Source: Veillonellaceae bacterium (lineage in GTDB: Bacteria > Bacillota_C > Negativicutes > UBA1444). From it: DNA of 64,000 nt. The position numbers were made by a program, and so were the translations under genes. Below, one piece after another: positions 43,505 to 51,422 of this stretch; the first letter of the stretch is position 1, and each line of letters begins with the position of its first letter. The notes under the pieces were generated by a model. That model was not told the DNA's origin. It saw only the letters and a list, made by a program, of their open reading frames with translations, and made no database searches. Location: NCBI GenBank assembly GCA_012798135.1, contig JAAZNU010000019.1, positions 16,583 through 80,582 of the forward strand, read 5' to 3'.

Positions 43505-44737
43505 GTGGTGGAGTTGACGGCGAATATGATATGGGCTGGCGCAATTATGACGGCGGTATTGATTATCTTTACCCTGGGTAAAAGCCCGGTCTTCCGGGTG
43601 GATCGAGCTGGCGCCGCCGTAATCGGTTCAGTGCTGATGATTGGCGCCGGCGTGCTGACATTTGACGAAGCCAGTGCGGCGATTGATCACCGGACCGTCG
43701 TGATTCTGTTTTCCTTAATGGTTGTTGTGGCTAATTTAAAGCTGGCTGGCTTTTTTGAAAAACTTGGCGACATTGTGGAACGGAGTGTTCACAACCAGCA
43801 TCAATTGTTGGCGGCGACCATTGCGGTCAGCGGGCTTGTTTCGGCTGTCGCCATCAACGATATCGTGTGCCTGCTGTTCACGCCGGTGGTGGTGCTGCTG
43901 TGCCGAAAATTTCAATGCGATCCTCTGCCGCACCTATTAGCGGTCGCGTTGGCCTCCAATATGGGCAGTGCCGCTACGCTGATCGGAAATCCCCAGAATA
44001 TTTTGGTTGGCGGACTGTCGGGACTCTCTTTCCTCGACTATTTGGGAACGGCGGCGCCAATTGCCGGCGTTGGCATGCTTGGGCTCTATGCGATCCTGAG
44101 ATACATATATCGGACGGAATTGGCAAAACCTCTGAATGCGGGAACTAATGGCGCCTTGCTTATACATGGATATCTGATCGGCAAAAGCCTGCTGACCTTG
44201 GCGGCGGTCATTCTCGCATACATCAACGGAATTGATCTTGCGTTGGCCGCTGCCGCCGGCGGCGCCTTCTTGCTGGTTACCCGCAGGGTGAAGCCCAACA
44301 AGATATACACCAGTATAGATTTTAATCTGTTGGTGATCTTTATCGGCTTGTTTGTAGTCGTAGCGGGAGTGGAAAAAAGCGGCCTGATGAACTATATCCT
44401 CCGGCAATTTTCGTTTGCCGGCTTTGACAGCATGGGCGTTTTTGCCGGTATTACCGTCGTAGTGTCCAATTTGGTCAGCAACGTACCGGCGGTATTGTTG
44501 TTGAAGTTTTTTATTCCCCAGCATGATCCGGCCATCTGGTGGAAAGGGTTGGCCTTGTTTTCCACCTTGGCCGGCAATCTTACGATTACAGGCTCCATCG
44601 CCAATTTGATTGTGGCGGAAATTGCCCTTGGCCAAAAGGTGCGGATTACAGCCTGGCAATATTTTCGGGCCGGGTTTCCGCTTACGGTCGGCATGACACT
44701 GCTGAGCGTCGTCTGGCTTCGTTTTTGGATGATTTAA
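43505..44737 (+). CDS. ArsB/NhaD-type (SLC13-like) ion permease
   Basis: 410 aa, about 11 membrane helices, ion-transporter superfamily. Repeated family marks: AINDIVCLLFTPVVVLL, ALASNMGSAATLIGNPQNILVG and SNLVSNVPAVLLL, with TLAGNLTITGSIANLIV in the second half. Members move arsenite, sodium/protons, citrate or silicate; no arsR, arsC or other clue is adjacent. GTG start with a weak site. The final codons lie inside a 72-base bidirectional palindrome, so gene and terminator overlap. Confidence 0.85.
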   Translation: MVELTANMIWAGAIMTAVLIIFTLGKSPVFRVDRAGAAVIGSVLMIGAGVLTFDEASAAIDHRTVVILFSLMVVVANLKLAGFFEKLGDIVERSVHNQHQLLAATIAVSGLVSAVAINDIVCLLFTPVVVLLCRKFQCDPLPHLLAVALASNMGSAATLIGNPQNILVGGLSGLSFLDYLGTAAPIAGVGMLGLYAILRYIYRTELAKPLNAGTNGALLIHGYLIGKSLLTLAAVILAYINGIDLALAAAAGGAFLLVTRRVKPNKIYTSIDFNLLVIFIGLFVVVAGVEKSGLMNYILRQFSFAGFDSMGVFAGITVVVSNLVSNVPAVLLLKFFIPQHDPAIWWKGLALFSTLAGNLTITGSIANLIVAEIALGQKVRITAWQYFRAGFPLTVGMTLLSVVWLRFWMI

Positions 44738-44799
44738 TCGCCAATGAAAAAAGGTCTACGCCGTTGGGCGCGGACCTTTTTTCATTGGCGATTAAATCA
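44728..44799. terminator. bidirectional terminator with 28-bp perfect arms
   Basis: 44728-44755 and 44772-44799 are exact inverse complements (start ATGATTTAATCGCCAATG, end with A6 or T6 next to GGTC/GACC), and CGCC/GGCG extend the stem. The left arm contains the last codons and stop of the permease gene. The right arm ends 11 bases before the stop codon of the convergent DUF190 gene. Confidence 0.92.
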
Positions 44800-44810
44800 T
44801 CTTCGTGAAG

Positions 44811-45158
44811 TTATTCTTTGGGTGGTTTTCTACCATATTTGATGACGTCTACATCGTCGATCGTTACCAACCCTTCTTTGAGCATTGTGTCAAGGTAGGG
44901 CAAAAATTTTTGAATGTACTCCTCGCTATCGATGATTTCAATCAAGATGGGGAGATCGGCGGACAAATCGATTAGGCTGGCCGAATGAATCCGGCTGTTG
45001 GCGCCATAGCCCATACGGCCATGAAATACAGTAGCGCCGGCGAGGTCAAGCTCTTTTGCCTTGAGAACGAGTTCACGGTAGAGCGACTTTCCGTGCCAGG
45101 AATCCGCTTCGCCGATATAGATGCGAAGACGTTTGGCGTGCGCGTGAAGTTTCGGCAT
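44811..45158 (-). CDS. DUF190 (PII-like) protein
   Basis: 115 aa. AKRLRIYIGEADSWHGKSLY, then ATVFHGRMGYG, then PILIEIIDSEEYIQKFLP is the DUF190 pattern, a ferredoxin-like fold related to PII signal proteins. Family members often sit next to CrcB fluoride channels or Na/H antiporters and are thought to regulate them; here it is convergent with an ArsB/NhaD-type permease and has no crcB beside it. AAAGGGGTG precedes the ATG and TATAAT lies near 45180 on the minus strand. Confidence 0.9.
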   Translation of the reverse strand: MPKLHAHAKRLRIYIGEADSWHGKSLYRELVLKAKELDLAGATVFHGRMGYGANSRIHSASLIDLSADLPILIEIIDSEEYIQKFLPYLDTMLKEGLVTIDDVDVIKYGRKPPKE

Positions 45159-45370
45159 CAGCTTTCACCCCTTTGCGATTATAAATTGATTGTTGCGGAA
45201 TATTCGGTATTTATTTCATTCGACGGCGGTAAGGGAAGTCCCTGTCGTTTTTGGAAAAAATGCTAAGTCGGCAACTTGCAAAATTTTCAGTCTTAAAAGG
45301 ATGTTTTAGAAACTAAGGCGGCAGGATAGAAAGTAACAGGGTCGAATAATAAAAATGAAATTCAAATATT

Positions 45371-45399
45371 TTGACAGTGCACAACGGAAGCCCTAATTA
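45371..45399 (+). promoter_or_regulatory. sigma-70-type promoter
   Basis: TTGACA (45371-45376), 17-base spacer, TAATTA (45394-45399), about 60 bases before the small secreted protein gene. The rest of 45159-45457 holds nothing I can recognise. Confidence 0.65.
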
Positions 45400-45457
45400 G
45401 GCTGGGTAGAGGGAACGGTTGCGGCAAACGATACTGGCAATAGCGGGGGTGGCGATC

Positions 45458-45883
45458 GTGAAACGACGGAGTGGAATGTTCATGGCCGGTGTTCTGATAT
45501 GGGCAATGTTCAGCTTTTGTGGATTGGCACTGTCGGCGTCGCCGGAACCCACCGAATTCATCTTCAACCGGTCCGCGGCCGTGTTGCATGGGCGGGCGGC
45601 GGTCGAAGATTTTGGGGCTTTGATGATGAAAGAACAGCCGCTTGCTAAATTTGACTTTGAGCATCCCCGGGTCGCCGGACTCCGGGGTCGGGACTGCGCC
45701 GATCAGGAAATTTATGTTGTTTTAGTTGCCTTCCCTGGCAAAAAAACTGACGGTTGGGCATATTCATACTGGGAACGCAACAGAGACGGGCTTATCAGCC
45801 GCCTGTTATCAGTGGGTTTTTCCGTGGAATCCTTAGAATACCTGATCGAACAGGGACGGTCCGGCGGATCGCTTTGTCGTTAA
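45458..45883 (+). CDS. small secreted protein of unknown function
   Basis: 141 aa from the GTG at 45458 (GGGGGTGG upstream). Signal peptide KRRSGMFMAGVLIWAMFSFC followed by a likely cut near ALSAS. The mature part has no motif I know; notable are DFGALMMKEQPLAKFDF, two cysteines (one in GRDCADQE, one near the end), and GWAYSYWERNRDGLISRLLS. I do not recognise a family. It stands alone between DUF190 and the hydrogenase operon, with its own promoter. Confidence 0.65.
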   Translation: MKRRSGMFMAGVLIWAMFSFCGLALSASPEPTEFIFNRSAAVLHGRAAVEDFGALMMKEQPLAKFDFEHPRVAGLRGRDCADQEIYVVLVAFPGKKTDGWAYSYWERNRDGLISRLLSVGFSVESLEYLIEQGRSGGSLCR

Positions 45884-45918
45884 CATCCGCCCTTGAAAAC
45901 AAGCGGGTTAATACTCTT

Positions 45919-45944
45919 TTATAAGTGAATTATTTCACTTATAA
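45919..45944 (+). promoter_or_regulatory. Rex-like palindrome upstream of the hydrogenase operon
   Basis: TTATAAGTGAA (45919-45929), TTAT, TTCACTTATAA (45934-45944): a perfect 11-bp inverted repeat. The GTGA-N-TCAC core resembles sites of the NADH/NAD sensor Rex (TTGTGAAA...TTTCACAA). A further TTTCACAAA half-site lies at 46009-46017. Control of an NADH-linked hydrogenase by Rex would make sense. Confidence 0.6.
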
Positions 45945-46034
45945 TTAAAGAAAAAATTCACAAATTTGGTTAATTTCAAAAATTGCATTAAAATAGAGAA
46001 AGTTAAAAATTTCACAAACAATGGAGGTCTTGTC

Positions 46035-46526
46035 GTGAAAGCAACGGTTGACTTCAGGGACATGGACGAAATACTCGCAAAGTATCGGTATTCACCTGGC
46101 AGCATCATTGCCATACTGCAGGATATTCAGGCGAAGTATCGATATATTCCGAAAGAAGTGTTTCCTTTCCTTTCGGAAAAGTTGCACATGAGTACAGCGA
46201 AAATTTATAGCGTTGCCACTTTTTATGAGAACTTTTCATTACAGCCCAAAGGGAAATATGTAATCAGGGTCTGTGACGGAACTGCCTGCCATGTCCGAAA
46301 ATCGATTCCCATGCTGGAGCGGCTGCGAAAAGAGTTGAACCTTTCGGAAACGAAAGTGACCACTGACGATTTGATGTTTACGGTTGAGACCGTGTCCTGC
46401 TTGGGTGCGTGCGGGTTGGCGCCGGTATTGACGGTGAACGATAAGGTGTATCCGTCCATGACTCCGGACAAAGCAAGTGAACTACTGGTGAAACTCAGGG
46501 GGGACGCTGAAAATGCTGTTGAATAG
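46035..46526 (+). CDS. hydC: [FeFe] hydrogenase NuoE-like subunit (HydC/HndA)
   Basis: 163 aa, thioredoxin-like [2Fe-2S] protein. Cluster ligands: CDGTAC (C-x4-C) and CLGAC (C-x3-C). N-terminal helical part YRYSPGSIIAILQDIQAKYRYIP is typical of NuoE. It passes electrons between the flavin subunit and the other centres of the soluble trimeric hydrogenase. GTG 46035 has GGAGG seven bases upstream; the longer AT-rich in-frame start is unlikely. Overlaps hydB by 14 bases. Confidence 0.93.
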   Translation: MKATVDFRDMDEILAKYRYSPGSIIAILQDIQAKYRYIPKEVFPFLSEKLHMSTAKIYSVATFYENFSLQPKGKYVIRVCDGTACHVRKSIPMLERLRKELNLSETKVTTDDLMFTVETVSCLGACGLAPVLTVNDKVYPSMTPDKASELLVKLRGDAENAVE

Positions 46527-48387
46527 AGAAGAACTGCAAGAAGCCCGGGAGCATTACAAAACGGCCTGGGAGGCCCAAAAGAAAAAAATATTGGTGTGTG
46601 CCGGTACCGGCTGCGTGGCCGGAGGATCTCTCGGCATTTACGCTGAGTTGGTGCGACTTATTGAAGAAAAGGGGATCCCCTGCGCGGTCAGTTTGGAAAA
46701 GGAACCGCACGACGACTCAGTTGGCGTCAAGAAAAGCGGTTGCCATGGGTTTTGCGAAATGGGTCCGCTGGTGCGGATTGAGCCGCGCGGATGGTTGTAT
46801 ATCAAGGTGAAGCTGGAAGACTGCGCGGAAATTGTCGAGCAATCGATTGTGCACGATAAGGTGGTGGAACGGCTCACTTATCGAAAAGACGGGCAGCAGT
46901 ATCCGACCCAGGAGGAAATACCTTTCTATAAAAAACAAACCCGGATGGTACTGGAGCATTGCGGGCACATTGATGCGACCTCGCTGCAGGAGTACTTGGC
47001 GATTGGCGGCTACAAGGCGTTTGAAAAAGCCTTGTTTGAGATGACTCCGGATGAAATTGTCAAAGTCATTGATGAGTCGAATTTGCGTGGCCGTGGCGGC
47101 GGCGGCTATCCGGCAGGGCGGAAATGGTCCCAGGTCAAACGACAAAAATCGGAAGTGAAGTTTGTGGTATGCAATGGGGATGAAGGCGATCCCGGCGCAT
47201 TCATGGACCGGAGCGTGATGGAAGGCGATCCCCACCGGATGTTGGAGGGGATGATGATCGCTGGCATCGCCTGCGGGGCAATGTATGGGTATATTTATGT
47301 CCGGGCCGAGTATCCGCTGGCAATCAGCCGGTTGGAGGAAGCTATCGCTCAGAATCGGGCGTTTGGACTGTTGGGAAATAACATTCTCGGCTCGGGACGT
47401 TCCTTTGACATTCATATCAGTAAGGGGGCCGGTGCGTTTGTCTGCGGTGAAGGCAGCGCACTTACCACTTCAATCGAAGGGAAACGCGGCATGCCGCGCG
47501 TCAAACCGCCGCGAACTGTAGAACAGGGCCTTTACGGTAAACCCACTGTCCTGAACAATGTGGAGACATTTGCCAATGTGCCGCTGATTATCAACCGGGG
47601 CGCAGCCTGGTACAAATCGATTGGACCGGAAAAGAGCCCGGGAACCAAAGCCTTTGCCCTGACGGGAAATATTGAGAATACCGGTTTGATTGAAGTGCCA
47701 ATGGGTACGACCTTGCGGGAAGTGATTTTCGATATAGGCGGCGGCATCCGCGGCGGCGCCGAGTTCAAAGCCGTACAAATCGGCGGCCCCTCCGGCGGCT
47801 GTCTGACCAAAGAGCATTTGGATCTGCCGCTCGATTTCGACTCGCTGAAAAAAGCTGGCGCCATGATCGGTTCCGGCGGGTTGGTCGTAATGGACGAACA
47901 CACCTGCATGGTGGAAGTGGCCAGGTTTTTCATGAATTTTACGCAAAACGAATCCTGTGGGAAATGTGTCCCCTGCCGCGAAGGGACCAAGCGGATGTTG
48001 GAGATTTTGGAACGAATCGTGGCCGGCCAGGGCGAAATGGAAGACCTGGACATGTTATTGGAGCTGGCGGACACCATTTCTTCGACCGCGCTTTGCGGGT
48101 TGGGGAAAACGGCACCTTCGCCGGTACTTAGCACCATCAAATACTTCCGCGATGAATATGTGGCACATGTGCGGGACAAAAATTGTCCGACCAAAACTTG
48201 CCAAAAACTGAAGAAGATCACGATTGATCCGGCGTTGTGCCGCGGTTGTTCCAAATGTGCCCGCGGCTGCCCGGTCGGCGCGATCTCCGGTCAGATCAAG
48301 CAACCCTTTGTGATTGACCAGGCAAAATGCATCAAGTGCGGCGCCTGCATCGAGACCTGCCCGTTCAAGGCAATAAGGGAGGACTAA
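46513..48387 (+). CDS. hydB: [FeFe] hydrogenase NuoF-like NADH/FMN subunit (HydB/HndC)
   Basis: 624 aa. N-terminal thioredoxin-like [2Fe-2S] domain (VCAGTGC, KSGCHGFC), then the FMN/NAD domain (RGRGGGGYPAGRKW, NGDEGDPGAFMDRSVMEGDP), the [4Fe-4S] motif SCGKCVPCREGT, and a C-terminal two-cluster ferredoxin (CRGCSKCARGCPVGA, CIKCGACIETCPFKA). Same layout and length as HydB of Thermotoga. It oxidises or reduces NAD(H) in the cytosolic hydrogenase. Five bases before hydA. Confidence 0.95.
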   Translation: MLLNREELQEAREHYKTAWEAQKKKILVCAGTGCVAGGSLGIYAELVRLIEEKGIPCAVSLEKEPHDDSVGVKKSGCHGFCEMGPLVRIEPRGWLYIKVKLEDCAEIVEQSIVHDKVVERLTYRKDGQQYPTQEEIPFYKKQTRMVLEHCGHIDATSLQEYLAIGGYKAFEKALFEMTPDEIVKVIDESNLRGRGGGGYPAGRKWSQVKRQKSEVKFVVCNGDEGDPGAFMDRSVMEGDPHRMLEGMMIAGIACGAMYGYIYVRAEYPLAISRLEEAIAQNRAFGLLGNNILGSGRSFDIHISKGAGAFVCGEGSALTTSIEGKRGMPRVKPPRTVEQGLYGKPTVLNNVETFANVPLIINRGAAWYKSIGPEKSPGTKAFALTGNIENTGLIEVPMGTTLREVIFDIGGGIRGGAEFKAVQIGGPSGGCLTKEHLDLPLDFDSLKKAGAMIGSGGLVVMDEHTCMVEVARFFMNFTQNESCGKCVPCREGTKRMLEILERIVAGQGEMEDLDMLLELADTISSTALCGLGKTAPSPVLSTIKYFRDEYVAHVRDKNCPTKTCQKLKKITIDPALCRGCSKCARGCPVGAISGQIKQPFVIDQAKCIKCGACIETCPFKAIRED

Positions 48388-48391
48388 CACT

Positions 48392-50080
48392 GTGAACGCA
48401 GAATTTATGATGATCGACAATATGCCGGTGGCCATCGAGGGTGAAAAAAATATTCTCGCCGTGATCCGCAAAGCAGGGATTGAGCTACCGACCTTTTGCT
48501 ACTATTCCGAGCTGTCGGTGTACGGCGCTTGCCGGATGTGTGTGGTGGAAGATAAAAATGGCGAAATCCACGCTTCCTGTTCGACGCCGCCGAAGGCTGG
48601 GATGGAGATACGGACCAACACGCCGCGGTTGCGTAAATACCGCAAGATGATTCTGGAACTGTTGCTGGCCAACCATTGCCGCGATTGTACGACTTGCGAA
48701 AAAAACGGGAAGTGCAAGTTACAGGAATTAGCCCAGCGCTTTGGCATCAAGCAAGTTCGATTTAGCAATACCGCCGGTGAAGCAAATCTGGACACTTCGT
48801 CGCTGGCCATTGTCCGGGATAAAAGCAAGTGCATATTGTGCGGCGACTGTGTTCGCATGTGCGAGGAAGTGCAGAACATCGGGGCGATTGATTTTGCCTA
48901 CCGCGGTTCTAAAATGTGCATCAGCGCGGCTTTTGACGAACCAATCGCCAACACGAAGTGTATCGGCTGCGGGCAATGCGCCGCGGTCTGTCCGACCGGC
49001 GCCATCGTCGTCAGAAATGATACCGCGAAGCTTTGGAAGGATCTGAGCGATCCCAACGCCAAAGTTGTCGTTCAGATCGCTCCGGCTGTCCGCGTTGGCG
49101 TCGGTCATGAATTGGGCTTGCCGGAAGGCGAGAATGTCATGGGTAAAATTGTGGCCGCTTTGCGGCGGATTGGCTTTGATGAGGTTTTTGACACGACTAC
49201 CGGAGCCGATCTGACTGTTTTGGAAGAGGCCGGTGAGTTCCTAGGCAAAATTCAGAAGGGGGAGAAACTGCCTCTGTTTACCTCCTGCTGTCCGGCATGG
49301 GTAAAATATGCCGAACTGCATCATCCGGAACTGTTGGAAAACATTTCGACCTGCCGTTCACCGATGCAGATGTTCGGGGCAGTGCTGAAAGAGCATTACG
49401 GCTATTCGCACCGGCGGGTAGTCGTGGTTGCCATTATGCCCTGCACGGCCAAGAAGCAGGAAGCGGCGCGGGATGAGTTCAAGGAGAACGGCATTCCCTA
49501 TGTGGACCATGTCATTTCCACGCAGGAACTGATTCAGATGATTCGTGAGGCCGGGATCATTTTTTCAGAAATCGAACCTGAAGCCGTCGATATGCCGTTC
49601 GGTACGACCAGCGGCGCCGGAGTCATTTTTGGCGTGTCCGGCGGAGTTACCGAAGCTGTAATCCGGCGAATCTCCGATGATAAATCGACGCCAGCCCTGC
49701 GGGCGATTCCCTTCATGGGAGTTCGGGGGCTGCAGGGTGTAAAAGAAACCAGTATCGATTATAACGGGCGGGAAGTGAAGATCGCCATTGTCAGCGGTAT
49801 CAAAAACGCGGAAAACCTGATCAAAAAGATGCAACGCGGCGAGAAAACCTATGACTTTGTGGAAGTGATGGCCTGTCCGGGCGGTTGCATCTGTGGCGCT
49901 GGACAGCCCATCACCGACCAGGAAGGCAAAAAACGCCGCAGCGCCGGTTTGTACGAAACCGACCGGATGAGCACCATCAAACGTTCGGAGGAAAACCCAA
50001 TTACCCGGGCGCTGTATGCGGGGCTGTTAAAGGGCAAAGTGCATAAATTGTTACACGTGCATTACCATGGAAAGGCGTGA
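48392..50080 (+). CDS. hydA: [FeFe] hydrogenase catalytic subunit HydA
   Basis: 562 aa. N-terminal [2Fe-2S] (Cys36, 47, 50, 63), His-ligated [4Fe-4S] (His95, Cys99, 102, 108), two [4Fe-4S] (Cys147/150/153/157 and 190/193/196/200), then the H-cluster domain with L1 TSCCPAW (297-303), L2 MPCTAKKQE (349-357) and L3 EVMACPGGCICGAG (491-504), and a small-subunit-like tail. All H-cluster cysteines are kept. Trimeric HydABC enzymes make or use H2 by coupling ferredoxin and NADH. It lacks the extra C-terminal [2Fe-2S] domain of Thermotoga HydA. hydE/F/G maturases are not in the window. Confidence 0.96.
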   Translation: MNAEFMMIDNMPVAIEGEKNILAVIRKAGIELPTFCYYSELSVYGACRMCVVEDKNGEIHASCSTPPKAGMEIRTNTPRLRKYRKMILELLLANHCRDCTTCEKNGKCKLQELAQRFGIKQVRFSNTAGEANLDTSSLAIVRDKSKCILCGDCVRMCEEVQNIGAIDFAYRGSKMCISAAFDEPIANTKCIGCGQCAAVCPTGAIVVRNDTAKLWKDLSDPNAKVVVQIAPAVRVGVGHELGLPEGENVMGKIVAALRRIGFDEVFDTTTGADLTVLEEAGEFLGKIQKGEKLPLFTSCCPAWVKYAELHHPELLENISTCRSPMQMFGAVLKEHYGYSHRRVVVVAIMPCTAKKQEAARDEFKENGIPYVDHVISTQELIQMIREAGIIFSEIEPEAVDMPFGTTSGAGVIFGVSGGVTEAVIRRISDDKSTPALRAIPFMGVRGLQGVKETSIDYNGREVKIAIVSGIKNAENLIKKMQRGEKTYDFVEVMACPGGCICGAGQPITDQEGKKRRSAGLYETDRMSTIKRSEENPITRALYAGLLKGKVHKLLHVHYHGKA

Positions 50081-50085
50081 ATGAT

Positions 50086-50343
50086 ATGATCGTTATCAAT
50101 GTCTGCATTGGCAGCGCCTGCCACATTAAGGGATCCTACAATGTGATCAATTCTTTGCAGCAGCTGACTGAAGAATTTGGACTGTCGAACGTAGTAGATA
50201 CCCGGGCGGCATTTTGTCTGGGCCATTGTACCGAAGCAGTGTCGGTACAGATTAACGACGGCGAGGTCCGAAGCGTGTCGGGAGCAACCGTGCGGGACTT
50301 TTTTATCAACCAGGTTGTGCCCTTGACGAATCAACAGGGCTAA
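50086..50343 (+). CDS. thioredoxin-fold [2Fe-2S] ferredoxin, small
   Basis: 85 aa, only the C-terminal domain of a NuoE-like protein. CIGSAC (C-x4-C) and CLGHC (C-x3-C) are the four cluster ligands. It begins five bases after hydA with GGAAAGG ten bases before the ATG at 50086 (a GTG at 50077 overlaps hydA but is too close to that site). Likely a mobile electron carrier or an extra subunit of the hydrogenase. Confidence 0.85.
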   Translation: MIVINVCIGSACHIKGSYNVINSLQQLTEEFGLSNVVDTRAAFCLGHCTEAVSVQINDGEVRSVSGATVRDFFINQVVPLTNQQG

Positions 50344-50365
50344 AGCGGATCATGGAGGGATGGGA

Positions 50366-50614
50366 GTGCGAAAAGTGAAGGTGGAAATCTGCCGGGGTAC
50401 TTCCTGCCATCTATTGGGCTCTCAGGAATTGCTGGCGGCGGTGAAGTCTTTGCCGCCGGAACGACAGGCCCAACTGGAAATCGTCATGGTGGATTGCCTG
50501 AAAAGCTGTCGCCAAGGCCCCAATATCCGGATTGATGGCAAAGTGTTATCGGGATTAACCCCGGAAGAATTGGTTTTGTTGTTGCAAGAAAATCAAGTTG
50601 TGGCCGCGGACTGA
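50366..50614 (+). CDS. second thioredoxin-fold [2Fe-2S] ferredoxin, small
   Basis: 82 aa. CRGTSC (C-x4-C) and CLKSC (C-x3-C) ligands, then the common end GKVLSGLTPEELVLLLQ. GTG 50366 lies six bases after GGAGGG; the ATG at 50360 touches that site and is less likely. It is the fifth and last gene of the hydrogenase operon and differs clearly from its neighbour, so it is not a recent duplicate. Confidence 0.83.
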   Translation: MRKVKVEICRGTSCHLLGSQELLAAVKSLPPERQAQLEIVMVDCLKSCRQGPNIRIDGKVLSGLTPEELVLLLQENQVVAAD

Positions 50615-50655
50615 ACAGACGGGTCAATGAATCATAGTTGATCCGGGGTGGACCA

Positions 50656-50701
50656 AAGTAAAAAAAGGGGCTGACACTAACGTCAGCCCCTTTTTTTACT
50701 T
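50656..50701. terminator. bidirectional terminator after the hydrogenase operon
   Basis: Perfect 20-bp arms (50656-50675 and 50682-50701) around GGGGCTGAC/GTCAGCCCC with A7 and T7 runs and a 6-base loop. It also serves the convergent secreted-protein gene. Confidence 0.93.
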
Positions 50702-50712
50702 GTATTATATTA

Positions 50713-51249
50713 TCAGGTTGCCAGTAACAAGGCTAGGACAAGAATTTCGATTTGCCGCAGTTCGTGTTCATGACGTCTATCTTCCAACCATTGACGGTGG
50801 CGCCATTCCCACTCCAGTTCATGGTCACGGCGCCGCATCTCCTGCTCATGGCGTTGATGCTCCCACCACTGTCGACGACGAATTTCTTCCCGTTGCCGTT
50901 GCAGGCGCTGCTCTTCCAGCCATTGGCGGTGCCGCCAGTCTCGTTCCGGTTCGTTTAGGCGGCGAAACAGACTTTGTTGATGAATCTGGTCGTTTTGAAA
51001 ACGCCAGTGCTGAAGATCTTTGTCCTGATGGGCAAACTTTTCCTGCCATTGTCGTTCCTGGCGAAGACGCTCCTGGTGAAGACGCTCTTGTTGGAAATGA
51101 ATGTTTGGATGATGGGAATCTCGGGTTTCCTGGTGATGACGTCGGGGCTCCTCGCGCGAAGCCGCTTCGGCCAGATAAACGTTGCCGCCGAATTGCAGCA
51201 GGCCGATTAAGGCAGAGCAGACAATTTTTTTCTGTGTGGCGCTGTTCAC
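50713..51249 (-). CDS. secreted Arg/Glu/His/Gln/Trp-rich coiled-coil protein of unknown function
   Basis: 178 aa. GTG start with GGAGG eight bases upstream. Signal peptide (KKIVCSALIGLLQFGGNVYL, cut near AEAA). The mature chain is almost only charged and aromatic residues: QERLHQERLRQERQW, then RHRQWLE at two places about 45 residues apart (DWRHRQWLEEQR and EWRHRQWLEDRR) and RRRQWWEHQRHEQE between. Long helix or coiled coil is expected. It ends in a hydrophobic IEILVLALLLAT. Function unknown. Plus-strand ORFs over the same bases are shadows without ribosome sites. Confidence 0.7.
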   Translation of the reverse strand: MNSATQKKIVCSALIGLLQFGGNVYLAEAASREEPRRHHQETRDSHHPNIHFQQERLHQERLRQERQWQEKFAHQDKDLQHWRFQNDQIHQQSLFRRLNEPERDWRHRQWLEEQRLQRQREEIRRRQWWEHQRHEQEMRRRDHELEWEWRHRQWLEDRRHEHELRQIEILVLALLLAT

Positions 51250-51422
51250 AGGTCATACCTCCAATCGTGATTCCGTCCGTCGGGCTCCGCTATGAAAAAT
51301 TACGCCTCTACAACTAATATTTTAAAGAAAAAATGGCACAAAATGATGGCAAATTTGTGACGTATTTGTGAAAAATATAGTAATATAAGAAACAGGCAAA
51401 AAGACGGAACCGAGGATGACGG

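Noticed and set aside
50700..51317. 205-aa plus-strand ORF opposite the Arg/Glu/His-rich gene
   Set aside because: No ribosome site and it starts inside the terminator; the minus-strand frame has GGAGG, a signal peptide and coherent repeats.
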